Below, piece after piece: positions 32,176 to 45,308 of a stretch of DNA of 64,000 bases. Made by a program: the position numbers and the translations under genes. Source of the DNA: Exophiala sp. HKRS030 (taxonomy: Eukaryota; Ascomycota; Eurotiomycetes; Chaetothyriales; Herpotrichiellaceae). Each line of letters opens with the position of its first letter. Position 1 is the first letter of the stretch. The notes beneath the pieces are model-generated. The model saw only the letters and a list, made by a program, of their open reading frames with translations. It was not told the origin of the DNA and searched no databases. The stretch spans positions 1,863,665 to 1,927,664 of the forward strand of contig JAHWDD010000003.1 in NCBI GenBank assembly GCA_023897205.1, read 5' to 3'.

Positions 32176-32832
32176 TCAAGAAAATTGGAATGGACTTTCT
32201 TGTCTTACCGGAAAGTGGGTGTCCAGGTCCAGTACTTGATTCAAGCTTTCCCAGAATACGTGGTCGGCGCCGATGCCATCGTGCAAGCGCTCCGTATTCA
32301 GCATTGGGGCTCTCTGCCTCGCAGCGTTCCTCTTCGGTCCACAGACAGTGAAAAGCTTCCCATATCCCGGGGTCTTGGCGATCATGACTGCAGGGTACTC
32401 ACCATCGGTAGTGCAAGACGATCGGACGCCGACCTTGATGGCGGCCTTGTCCTGGTCGTCCAAGGCTTTGATCGAGGAAAAAAGTAAGGAAGCATGGACA
32501 CTGTTGAACGTTGTGGCATGTGGATCAAAAGTCATGACTTTCGTTTCGATGTTCGCCTGCCACCTTTGACCGGGAACTGCCAATCCTCGACATAGTGCAC
32601 AGACACGGACGCCGCCGTGTGAGGGGTTGAGGTGGCCGCAGAACCAGCAGCGGTAGCCGCCGGGGTCGTTGTTGTTGTTGCTGCTGCTGCTGCTGGAGAC
32701 CTGCGCCAGAAGAGCCAATGGTGCCGAAAGTGTCGTGGAGGGAGGGAGAGCCATCTTTTTTGACACGTTCTGGATCAAAGTTGGAATGACCCTGGAAACG
32801 GAGTGTGGAGGGGACATTTTTTCAAAAGCCAT
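32176..32832 (-). CDS. Orphan protein with a four-cysteine zinc-ribbon motif
   Basis: Open frame of 218 aa starting MAFEKMSPPHSVSRVI in good start context (GCCATGGC). After a Ser6-Asn4 run comes a C-x2-C-x14-C-x2-C element, CWFCGHLNPSHGGVRVCALC, resembling a RanBP2-type zinc ribbon (WxC...N...C..C). The C-terminal half has alpha/beta-like composition but no recognised domain. A consensus intron (GTAAGA, 32208-32149) would end the protein instead with QWRQHV at 32128, changing only the last residues. I do not recognise the family; a small, lineage-restricted gene is likely. Confidence 0.5.
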   Translation of the reverse strand: MAFEKMSPPHSVSRVIPTLIQNVSKKMALPPSTTLSAPLALLAQVSSSSSSNNNNDPGGYRCWFCGHLNPSHGGVRVCALCRGLAVPGQRWQANIETKVMTFDPHATTFNSVHASLLFSSIKALDDQDKAAIKVGVRSSCTTDGEYPAVMIAKTPGYGKLFTVCGPKRNAARQRAPMLNTERLHDGIGADHVFWESLNQVLDLDTHFPVRQESPFQFS

Positions 32833-33825
32833 GGCTCGTGAGTCATGATACGAAAAGATTCCCGTGCCTTGGTGGTCATCCTTTTCTGTTTAAATAGAGT
32901 GCCTTTTAGATACCTTGAACAAACAGGAGCTTCAGAACCCATTTTTTGTTGAATGTCTTACACTGGTCTACAACTCAGATGTTTGAGGTCTCTTGTTACC
33001 TTGACTCAAACCCCAATCACGACAAAGAGAAGTGAGGACGGATGTGCCAGGAGGGAAAAAAAAAACCAAAACCAAACACAAAAAAATAAAGCAAAGACAA
33101 AAGGTTTTTCCATCTTTGAGGTTCCCATTCCCAATCTCCACATACAAAACACATCGAAAAAGGGCAGTGAGTTCTTTGATCGAAAGAAAGAGAGGAGGAG
33201 GACCAGGATATTGGCAAAGGACAGACAACCGGCCCGAAATAACGGCGAGGGGGCCATAGAATAGTAGCAGTAGAGTAGTCCCAGAGTTCTTCCTTGTGAG
33301 GGTGGTTTTCCCGATCTATGGAGGGAGCTTTCTCCCTCTCGTTCCTCCAGCCAAAGGATGCTTGCTTTAAACTCGCCACTCCTCTTTTTTCCCCCATCTC
33401 GTTGAAGGGCATCCGGGGGCGACACATACTGTACAGTATGTAAGCTCTGTTGAGATCCTCCCTCCTTTATTCACGCGGTCAAGGTGTTTTGCTTCTTCAC
33501 ACAGACAAAAAGCAAAAAGAAAACCACACCAAGGGTAAAGGAGGACTTGTACACCTTAAAACCCCATCATGATGGTAGGGGAAAAGGAGCATTACCATCT
33601 CTAAGTAGCCAAGGTACTAAATGGTTGGATGGCTGTAGTCACCTACCTTGTTACTCAACTAGACAAGTGAGAAACGGAAACACTCGCTCACCGTAGAGCT
33701 CAAACGACAGGCAAGGCTGAATGTCACTCGTGGCGAAGAGGTGAAATTTATTCTTTGTTTCCCGTCTCGACACTCATCCTCCTCCTCCTCCTCCTAATTT
33801 GTAACTTGTAACCCAAAAGAGAGGG
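32833..33825. other. 1-kb intergenic region
   Basis: Between the zinc-ribbon gene start and the 3' end of the esterase gene. It contains A-rich tracts (near 33055-33095) and a short CTC run at 33778-33795. No gene is seen. Confidence 0.5.
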
Positions 33826-34844
33826 TTACACTCGTTTCGAAATCCAATCAATAATATTATCCTCGTATTCTGCCGTCTTGGACAATTGTGGAATGAATGA
33901 AAATCCATGCGGAACGCCAGGGTACAATTCAACAGTCGTGTCAACGCCGGCATCTTTCAAAGCTTCACCATAGGCCAGGCCATCGTCTCGAAGAGTATCC
34001 ATCCCTGTGGAATGGGACTTGTGTGTTAATACAAAACTCCTATGCTCAAGTGTCTTTTTGTCTTTTTTGTCGATGCTGAATTCGCGCGTAAAGTGGGACT
34101 TACCAGCGACCTGTATCAATGCCGGCGGGAGACCCTTGAATGAGTCCGCAAGTAACGGACTATGCCTGACATCTCTCGTCACATTGGGAAGATATTGATC
34201 TGATTTTTTTTTGGCCCATCAGTCTCAGGTCCCGAAACACCCTTTTCAAGGTTAAATCACAGGGCGACAACAAACATACCCCAGTACCAGATCAACTTGG
34301 GATAGTCGACGATCGGAGCGTGAAAATTTTCTTTCCAGCTAGTGTGGTTGTACTTTTCTTTCGGGAAGAGGTCGGGATGGCAAGTTGCAGGGATATTTAG
34401 GACCTGACCGATGATACCCTTGAACCCTTCGTCTCGTGCACGTTGTGCCATGATGGCAGCCTGTGACGAATATGAGCCCTAAGATTAGCATCCGTCGCTT
34501 TCCGATAATCATAGGAAACACGGCTGGACCGGTTGTGACACTTACCAAGTTCCCACCGGCAGAGCTTCCACCAAGAATTATACGATTCGGGTCGATCTTG
34601 AGCTTTTCAGCATTCTTTTGACACTATTATGGAAAACAGAAATGGTCAAGTCAGCCATTCACAATCAGTCCCGAGTGTCTCTTTGGAAATGAAGTTCCTC
34701 TGGTGTTTCCTGATCTCCTGGGCAAACATACCCAAACAAGAACATCCCATGAATCATTGACCGCATAGGGGAATCGAAATTCGGGTGCCCTAAAAATAAA
34801 ACAAGTTAGCTATCGGGATCTCGTGGGCAGTCAAGGTGATAAGC

Positions 34845-34904
<60 letters not shown>

Positions 34905-35395
34905 TATGATACGCGAGAGAGAAAGAAAAGGTGGGAGAGGAAGGGAAAACAGAAGAAAAAACAACCATACATTCGGTAATCCACGCTGATCACTCTCATT
35001 TGGTTCCTCACACAGACGTTTCTGTTCACACCTTCCTCGACACTGTGGGAACCGATGGTCCAACCACCTCCGTGCACGACGTACATCAAAGGGAGGATCT
35101 TGTCGTCGGCGTCCTTGGGGGAGTAGATTTGGATTTCAAGGAGGGTGCCGTCAGAGACCGGTGCGCGATCGAGACGGACGTCGATCTGATCCAAACCAGG
35201 CACCTCGGGACGCAGCGCCCCCGGGGCGGACAACCATGCCGCTTTGTACTCGGCCATGTCCAAAGCCCAAAACTTGTCGAACATGGTGTAGCAATCCGCC
35301 ATCATGGGAACGAATTCGGGGTCGGCATTCAATCCTTCCGGGGTAGGTGGTTTGGCCTCTGCCGGGGCTGGGATTGAAGGTATTTGAACCATCAT
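33826..35395 (-). CDS. Alpha/beta hydrolase, HSL-type esterase/lipase (abhydrolase_3)
   Basis: Six exons, complement(join(33826..34004, 34104..34199, 34280..34460, 34546..34623, 34732..34789, 34971..35395)), 338 aa. Oxyanion motif [10 protein letters not shown] is in exon 1, [15 protein letters not shown] crosses intron 1, the nucleophile is in GGSSAGGNL, the acid is probably in [10 protein letters not shown], and the catalytic His is in PGVPHGF. This is the hormone-sensitive-lipase-like family: carboxylester hydrolases, often in secondary metabolism or xenobiotic breakdown. No signal peptide, so probably cytosolic. Each intron is GT-AG. Intron 1 (181 bp) contains a 55-bp dinucleotide repeat. 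Nucleophile elbow GSSAG differs from the usual GDSAG. Substrate unknown. Confidence 0.92.
34848..34902. repeat. (AC)n microsatellite inside an esterase intron
   Basis: 55 bp of uninterrupted AC/CA, about 27 units, wholly within intron 1 (34790-34970) of the esterase gene, read as (TG)n in the transcript. Confidence 0.97.
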
Positions 35396-37125
35396 AAATT
35401 AATCGCGAGGTGCTGTTATCGTCTTGGGGTTTGGTGTGCCTGCTTTTGTCTCTGTAGTCAAATTGTTGTCATGGAGAGTTACTTGGGGATGACCCATGTT
35501 CTTTATATGTCCCTCTCGTTGGCCGGCTACCACGGGTCTCGTACGTATCTCATTCAGGTCCTCGGTTTACCTTGGCCATGACATGATATGACACCTTACC
35601 AAAAGTAGTACCTACCTACTTGCCTTCTTTCTAGTCTGATCATGTCGTACGTGACGGTTTCAGTCTTTCTGTCCGTGTCCGTGTTTTCGTGTCCGTCGCT
35701 TTCGCCTGTCCTCTCCGTTCGTCGCCCGCCTTGTGATGCACTGTGCTGTGTAGTCCTCAAGGCACTCGCAAAGAATAGACTCCAGAGGGTCTCCTTTGGT
35801 CTCATGAGTGCTATCACAGTCTGTGACGGGCCAATCGAGATTCGGTAAAGGTGATCCACATCCGATCAACGGTAGGTACCCAGTTTAAACATAAGCCATG
35901 GTCTCCATAGATCCCAGTAATTGCATAAGCCAACCACAAAACTACCACTTGTCTAAGAGAACAGTAATCAGACCGAACCCATTTCGAGAAATCTTTCCGC
36001 TTGAGATTAACGTGCGAATAGATATATGGAGTATTAAGTAGAGAGTTCAAACCGTGAAGGTCCCATGATTCGGCCGAATTTTGTCGTTTGCCAGGCTGTT
36101 CGTCCGAAGTGGGGAAGCCCGGAATGTCACCATCAACTCGTCCAACACCCCAAAACACTCAGTATCAAAAGGCATCTCATCCATCGTCGTTAGAGAGAAC
36201 AGCGACAGTATTGTCCGAAGATGTCAAAATAAGGAAATATAACCGCACCTACAAGGCTCATCCAGAGACTTCGCTCAAGTAAGCTTTTGCGGAGAGTTTT
36301 TCTCATCCCCCAAGATCCGGATCGAAAGCATCGGTCCATCATTGTTCCGCGACCTCTTCATCCCTGTATTGTCGGGCTAGATACTTGACTCGGTACTCGT
36401 ACAATAAAGACAACATTGTCTTGGTCAACTCCGAGACAAAAGACCGGAGACTACCCAACGCCAACTCCATCCGTACCAAGTGTTCCAAGTTTAGCTAAAT
36501 CTCTTTCCCGAAAGGGGTTCACAGCCTTGTCTTTCCCAAAGTAGGTACCCCGTGTCCCTTGTAAGTGGCATGGCCTCAAAACTCATGAATCCAGTCACAA
36601 GGTTATACAACACACACCACGATTACCTACGACTTGCTCAAGAAGCACAAAATGAGAGATATAAAATTGATACAATCTGCTTTTTGTTCCCATATAGCCG
36701 CAAAATATGGCAGGGCAGGAAGAAATATAAACAACGGTCGATGCCATAATACTCGCATGTATATCAACGTCGACCATGGTCGAGTGAAATAATCTTCCTC
36801 AAACACTATCAACTGTCCTTTGCACACTTCAAGATTCCTCGTCATCTCCATGTTGAGTCTTCAAGCCTCTCAAGATTACCGAATCTTGCCTTTAAATCCA
36901 TGCCTGGAATTGCCACATGAAATATCACACAAGCCCTGGGTCCTATAGACATTTCTGTTCAGTAAATCAAGCTGAATCGAGAGAACCCTCGAGGTTCTAT
37001 ATCGATATCTTTGTTTAGTTCAATTCAACCCGACTCCTTCTTCTTCTTCGGCGTCGGACTCGATGGGATCACTGCAAGGCAGTCAAACTTGACGTCAACA
37101 CAAGAACTCGCACACGGGCGTATGC
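35396..37125. other. 1.7-kb intergenic region
   Basis: Between the esterase start and the 3' end of the alanine aminotransferase gene. It contains a TACCTACCTACTTG stretch near 35610. Small frames show no recognisable motif. Confidence 0.5.
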
Positions 37126-38975
<1,850 letters not shown>

Positions 38976-39762
38976 GAGGAGGACGGAAGGGCTCGTGATA
39001 CTTGTATGTAGTGTCAGTGGGTTCATTTTTCTGGAGAGAATGGCTCTGCTGGTGTCTTGTGGGGAGAGTCGGAGGGCGGGAACGAGGATGGAGAGAAGCA
39101 CGAAGGGCGTTATCGGAAAACTGCCCTGGGCCTGTGTCTGTGTCTGTGTTAGTGTGTCAGTGTCTGGTCATCTGCGGTTGTGCCTTTTCTTCCAAAGCAC
39201 GCGACCCATATCAGAGGATTTATTGACGCATCAAAAGAAAATAAGATGCTACAGATGCAAGGTCGATGATGAAGACATTTTGCAATGATGGTGATTAATG
39301 CACCTTTCAAGAAAAACAAACAACACTCCCCCTCTTCCCCCTGGTCGATTTCCTTACCTGGACTCTAGGCGTATCTTATCGTCAAGTGTGGGGGTTGGAC
39401 AAGCCTCAACAGCCGAGCAATTCATTGGATTCCAGGCATCGGTACTCGCTCTTCATGCCTGCAAGATGACGAGATTGATTAGGCACAAGACGCAGAACAA
39501 AATGTAAGATACAGCATAATTGCCCCGATCACCTCGAGCAATACTTTGCGGCTGGTATTATTTCCTATGCTCGTAGGTACAACAGCGAGCAAAGTATCTT
39601 GGTACCTGGTCTCTACCGAGTGGTACCTAAGACACCTCTGGTTCTCGCCAAATCACCATATGATACAGCCATAGTCCTTGTAGCCTAAACGCCTTGCGCT
39701 GCTCATGCTTCTTCTATGTATTTTGTATCAAATAGCATGTGCCTTTTAGTTCCTGTCACGGA
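38976..39762. other. Intergenic region between ALT and RPN7
   Basis: About 790 bp: ALT promoter and RPN7 3' side. A GTGTCTGTGT-type stretch is near 39133-39165, and repeated GTACCT/GTACC words lie at 39575-39630. No gene is seen. Confidence 0.5.
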
Positions 39763-41256
39763 CTAGGCCCTTTCACTCCCACGTAACCTCACAGCCTGGC
39801 CATACTTTTGAAGTTTTGTGATTAAAGCATCACCTTGCTTCACAACATCCGCATATTGCTTATTCTTATCATCCGGCCGAGTAGTCTCAATGGTACCCTG
39901 CACCCTGTCAATGGTACAACTGACTCGACCAGCGGCGATGAACTTGGCCAAATCTCGGTCTAAGAAATCGACGCTGACACCAAACGCCTGCGCCATGGTG
40001 GTCAGGCCGACCACTCGGTAGGACTGGAGCAGTTGCTGGTAACCTCGGAGACGCATTTCGCGCACGAACCATGCCCGATGCTCGTACAGGTATCGGTCTT
40101 GGGTCAGGAAATTCTCCTCGACCGTAGCTAGAGAAAGGAAGAAAGACCGATAATCGCCACCGTACAGACTGTTTACCAGGCGTGCCAAAGACGAAACATC
40201 CACAGGAGATTCGGTCTGCTGCTCAACTGCCGAACTGGACCCCAGTGCTGCCACATTGACAATTCCAGCTGCCCGTTCTGCTGTAGAAGCAGAGACATCC
40301 TTCATTTCTTCATCCGGTTTCTCGTCGCCTGAACCTAGTATGGCCTTGATTTCGGGTGCATCAACCACCTTGGCCTTGAAATCCACGCGCTTCAGCGACA
40401 ATGCACCAGCCAGCACAGCGTAGACCACGAGGGAGGAATAGCTACAGAGTTCGTAGCTAGTAAAGGTGGAAAGACTGTCGAGGAGAAGAGGAGCCGCAAG
40501 GTTGTAGGACCGGACGGTCAGGAGATGCAGACCCTTGTAGGCCTTCAATCGGTTTCTTCGATCCCAGTCACCACCACTTTCGACCAGGATGCTGGCACGG
40601 TCGACCTGCTTCTTGACAAAGGCTTTGTCGTTGAAGAAAAGACCTATTCGAATCATGGCAAGGACAATATCGATCTTGGTTCCGAGGGGGCCGGTCTTGT
40701 CGAACACCGTCTCATAAGCGGTGATAGCTTTGTCCTGTATCATGTTAGACCGTTTATCCTAGACCTCAAATCCATTTCGGGGATATACCTTGTCACCAAC
40801 TCGAGCCCAAAACTCAGCTCGCTTGCTTCTTGCTGCCTGCACCTCTGTCTCGCCAGCCTTCTCTTCAGCCTCCTCCTCTTCCTTCTGGAACCCTTCCAGC
40901 TCCCTCTCGTTATCAGCTTTCAACTCTTCGTAGAGTGCCTCGTCCCATGGTAATATGCCCGACGGTACAGGTCTCTTAGATGGCAGTAGATTGCTTGACA
41001 CTAACGAGGCTCTCCGACTTGGAGCTTTCTGAGGCGGAATTGCTGTCTGAGCCGAGCCCTCTCCGACGGTATTCAGCACTCCTTCCGCAGGATGGGCCAG
41101 ATGCCGGTATAGAGGCGCCATCTTGTGCTCTTTGATTGCATTTTGAAGGTAAGGTAATGACGTTGGCTGAGCCGATTGGGGAGTGTTTGCAAGGGTGAAG
41201 ATGTGTTGGGCGAGGGTAAGATCAGGATATTTCGCAAATTGAGGATCGGAACCCAT
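39763..41256 (-). CDS. RPN7: 26S proteasome regulatory (lid) subunit Rpn7
   Basis: Two exons, complement(join(39763..40734, 40789..41256)), 479 aa; the 54-bp intron has a CTAAC branch site. I chose the ATG at 41256 (MGSDPQFAKYPDLTLAQHIF). The N-terminal half is helical and charged (RSKRAEFWARVGDKDKAITA), followed by TPR-like repeats (KAYKGLHLLTVRSYNLAAPL, LLDSLSTF) and the PCI domain with YLYEHRAWFVREMRLRGYQQ and GRVSCTIDRVQGTIETTRPD. A Fungi-type insertion with Asp/Glu lies between them. Rpn7/PSMD6 is a structural lid subunit that holds Rpn3, Rpn15 and the deubiquitinase Rpn11 in place. Length is slightly above yeast Rpn7 (429 aa). Confidence 0.95.
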
Positions 41257-41552
41257 CTTGAGAACTTTTGAAGACAAGAACTAGAGATTGGAATGGAGAG
41301 AAGCAAGGTAGGCAGGAAATGAGTGTTGTAGACTTGTTTGTCCGCGAGTTCAAGAATCCGCAGCGCAATGGAGAACGCGCAACAACGAGCCAGCCTGCGC
41401 CAAGCTCATACCGGCATTACATAAGCCAGCCCTGAATGGCTTCACGGCCGCTTCGATGCCTTTTCGAATCCGTACATATCTGCTATCTATTTCGTGTAGA
41501 GCTAGAGACGTGCAATAAGTTGCATCAAGTGCATATTTTTCCAATCTACCTA

Positions 41553-43304
41553 TCATGGAGTTGGATCATAGCTTCCTTGTCCTGTACAGACACCATCGAC
41601 AGTCTGCACGCTGACATTCTTCGCTACCACACCATCTGCTGCAAACCGCAACATTTGGCCGCTTGTGTAATCTGACCATCCCATACCCTTCGGCCCTGCT
41701 ACCGGATCTTTCATGAACGCAAGGACCAAGTCTTGTAGCTTTTGGCTCACACGACCTTCAAACCCAGGGCCGGCACCGCGGAAGTCGTTGTATGTCCCAA
41801 AAAGCATCGGAAGGTCGGTGTCATGGTAAGCGCCCATCCATGGTCGCGGCGAGATGTTGGAGAAGTTGCCAGCATATTGATATCGGTATGTCAGCAGCTT
41901 GTTCTGCGTTCTGTATTCGGACGTGTTGTGGGAAGGGCAGATGAATCCACCGATGGTTGTCTGTAAAGCAAGAGTCTCATTTGGTCCTGCGGTAACATTG
42001 GTGTAAGGTGTCAAGCCTTCACCTTCGTCCGCTGCGTTTCCCACAATTGCCGGAACATTGGCCACCAGACCTTGCTTATACCGTTGTGTGTAGTTCGAGA
42101 AGATGACCTTTGCATCTGCGACAGGGCCAAAATCAAGAGCTGGCATGGTTCCGTTATCGCCGCGACGTCCAACGAAATTGACGATCTTTTCAACAGGCAC
42201 ATCACGCATACATTGGATTTCTGCAGACGCGTTGAGACCTCCACAGCCGAGGTGAGATGCCACAAACGTGAAGTTTGAGTGCTTGGAGTCAGTAGAAGTA
42301 CCTTGCAATAACGCAGTGCCTGACTCCATGAAGAGCCCTTTTGCTATCGGGTCATCGTGGAAGGCAAAGTTGTGGAAATCGACCGACATAGCACCTGCAG
42401 ATTGACCCTTGCTTTGTGTCAGTAGGAATCGACGTCGGGAGCAATATCTTACCCAAAGCGTGATCTTAGATGGATCACCCCCAAAAGCCTCGATATTATC
42501 ACGAACCCACTCAAGGCTGGTGGCGTCAGTTACTGTCGAAACAGCGGGAGGAAATGTCTTACGCCATGCGCTGGTCAAGTATTCCAAGGTTCTGAGACTC
42601 AAGACCTCCAGCATTCGGGAACCCCATTATGCCGACGCGATAGCTACAGATGGTAAGCCCCGACATGAACAGGCTACAGATCGTGGATACGCACTTGATG
42701 GTCACAACAATATGAGCTTGCGTTCTCTGCACCCAATGGTGTGGGAGCTGATACTGGATATTGATTCCGCCATTGTTAAAACCTCCTACTCTCCAGTCAG
42801 CAGAGATTTGACAGAGGGATCTTCGAACCACTTGCCTCCCGTCATGAACATGATGACCGGCAAATTGGAACCATTTCCCGTCGGTGCCCAGATAGCCAGG
42901 GACAAACAATCTTCGGCCGTTGTTGGCGGCATTGCCCCAGCATTTGGTGGATATGGCCCAGCTGGAATGACGAACTGTGGGACTATCTCGTTCCACACAG
43001 ACGGAACCGCTGAGAGATACTGGGGACAGGATGGAGGGAACGAAGTAGCATCAACGAGTCTCGAAGAGTTGGATGTGACTTTCACCGGTGGGAGCCATCG
43101 ACGTTGCCCGGTGGGAGGAAGCGCAAATGGCACATTGAGGAATTGACGGACGTTGGGGGTGGTGCCGTTGATCAGACCGACATATGTGCCGGTCTCTGTG
43201 GTCACAGTGAGGCCACCTGAAGTGCCCTGTGCCTGGACAGCTATGATGGCAGCACTGAGAGCGAGGAGACATAGACGGCGCAGAACGTGAGACATTATGG
43301 CCAT
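41553..43304 (-). CDS. Secreted type-B carboxylesterase
   Basis: Five exons, complement(join(41553..42407, 42453..42516, 42563..42643, 42695..42785, 42836..43304)), 519 aa. The start MAIMSHVLRRLCLLALSAAI looks like a signal peptide ending near VQAQ. Family marks: EDCLSLAIWAP, nucleophile elbow GQSAGAMSVDF, catalytic Glu in NAADEGEGL, and His in GAYHDTDLP. The oxyanion hole reads MTGGGF, with Thr where HGGG or YGGG is usual. Intron 1 (42835-42786) begins GCAAGT and ends TAG, a GC-AG intron; the splice restores the GGGFNNGGINIQYQL consensus. All other introns are 45-51 bp GT-AG. Many N-glycosylation sequons. Type-B esterases hydrolyse lipid, feruloyl or other esters outside the cell; substrate unknown. 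Confidence 0.92.
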
Positions 43305-44259
43305 TGTTCTATGTTTAAGAGGTAAATATCGAGGATGAACGGAGCAACGGCAGATCTCCTGTTCGTGTTATGGGACATGAAGGTAGACCGAAATTCCCAC
43401 ATACATACCGACCTGTAGATCATGACACCTCAGTATACCCATCATGCTCCTCCTCGCTTTTTGATGCCCGATCGTGTATTCTTCATCCCCACATTGGCTG
43501 GAGCGAGGTTACTCCCGTCGGGATGATGGCTGTGGACTGTACCCCGGAGCCGGCCATCACGAAGCTAGGTACCTACCTATCTAGGTATAAAGAAGGCTTG
43601 TTTCCATGTAATGAGGTGACCATCCCTGGACAATAAGAGGGGGGGATTCCTCCGATATCCCGTACAGCGGTTCATTGTCCTCACTGATGAAAGCTTTGAA
43701 GTTAGTGCTTTGCCCGGCTGCCATCTTATGCCGGTTTAACCGATTTAGCCTGGTGGCAGACTCGTTTCTCCCACTCGTGCCTTGAACTCTAAGTAACTCA
43801 CCCCCTCAAAAGCGATGAGCAAGTCACGCGGATGAAGGCGGCCCGGCAAGTGACAGGCATGATCTCTTTTCGCATACCAAACCGTTCAAACATGGGAACT
43901 GCTCGTCCCACATGCAGTATGGAAGTGACGGCGTGATCCGCCGAGTATACAGAAATATCACCGCACGACACGATCGGGGTTCATGCCCCTGATTTACATC
44001 TGGCGGAGTTCGGCAAAAGAAGTCTCAATATTGAGAGGTTTAGGAGCGGAGAGGCAAGTCTATGGACCAAGGTAAGTCACTTTGACTTGGTGTCAATTTC
44101 CCTGATGACATGGAGTTGACAGAATTAAGGATTCAAATAAAAAAACCCCAAGAAAAAAAACTCGCATTTGTCACTTATAGTCACTGAAAATCCTCCTGAG
44201 ATGGAGTATCACCGACCCGAGGGAGAAATCGATGCCTTTACGACAGAGGCTCCTGGCCC
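43305..44259. other. Intergenic region, carboxylesterase / RTA1-like
   Basis: About 950 bp. It includes CTAGGTACCTACCTATCTAG at 43565-43584, made of overlapping short palindromes. No gene is seen. Confidence 0.5.
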
Positions 44260-45308
44260 CTACTCTCGCCGGACCATGACTCGCCCTGGATGCATCAAGT
44301 GCCAAGTCGCACTGTAGAGCACCAACTCTGCGACTACAAAGCCCCAAAACCACCCTTCGGTCGTCCAGAGTCGTGAATTTGGCTTCGCGTAGATTTGGAC
44401 CGTGCGGAAGACATTCGTCAGGACGATCAGACCGAGCAGGAAGAAGACCAAGCCAACTACTTTGACCATAGCATGAGTTGGGCTAAATGTTTGGTGATCC
44501 AACCGACGGCGTCGGATCCACATCCTTATAAGCCAGACCTTAAGAGTTATGATCAGAAGTATGTTGAGAGATAGCTGAAGAAAGAGGGATGCTTTGATGA
44601 GGCGTAGCCCGGCAGTAAGCTCGGCTGCCGAGCGACCGTCGGGGGAGAAGTAAGTGGCGCAGCCCTGCGCGGTGCAAGTGATGATGGCAGAAGTGAAGAT
44701 GGAAATAAGTATGAGATACAGCTGCGGGTGGATTCGAGGGACGAGCGTTGGTGAGGGGTGGGATGTTTTACAGTCGAAGTGAAGAATGAACTAAATGCTT
44801 TGTCAGAGGGGAAGAGAGAGGGAAATGGATTGCTCACTGCATAGAGTGGAATGACGAAGATGTAACTGTTTGAATCGTCTTCAGTTGATTCCGGGCTGGA
44901 ACACGACAATTACACTTACGTCGCAGTATAAAAGAGTCCCTCGACAGCGCTGACTTGGTCAGAACCATTGCATGCCGAAATTTCACGACAGATGAACCCG
45001 CCAACCATCAGGGCGGCTGCAAAAGGCAAAAATAGGGTGTAACTCCATGACTTGTACTTGCTGTACATATCACACAGCGTTAGTTAGTTCTGGAAGAGCT
45101 AGGTGTTGGTGCGCGGTCGACTGTCAGACTTGCCTGCTTTGATGGACGTGCAAGATGGAGGACAGGAAAAAGAGAACAGCCAGGGCGGATGAGGCGCCTT
45201 TTGCCACGTGGTGGAGGTATGGATTGGTGTTGACTGAGGAAGCGTTAACCTAGATCATGGCGATTATATTGGTAAAAGATGAAGGAAATCCATACCTTGC
45301 ACGGACAT
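44260..45308 (-). CDS. RTA1-like seven-transmembrane protein
   Basis: Five exons, complement(join(44260..44721, 44838..44865, 44920..45060, 45134..45233, 45296..45308)), 247 aa. Exon 1 is 13 nt (MSVQ) and exon 4 is 28 nt. The order of hydrophobic segments and the ending FVVAELVLYSATWHLMHPGR match the fungal RTA1/RTM1/RSB1 family, including NPYLHHVAKGASSALAVLFF and YKSWSYTLFLPFAAALMVGG. Family proteins are membrane proteins linked to lipid translocation and resistance to 7-aminocholesterol or toxic sphingoid bases. Intron 2 (45133-45061) needs a GCAAGT donor; no GT donor keeps the frame. The protein is somewhat short (family 270-330 aa), mainly at the N-terminus, so an upstream exon could be missing. 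Confidence 0.78.

Noticed and set aside
18000..33000. Secondary-metabolite gene cluster
   Set aside because: There is no polyketide synthase, non-ribosomal peptide synthetase, terpene cyclase or pathway regulator; the transporter, oxidase and kinase-like genes are not enough.
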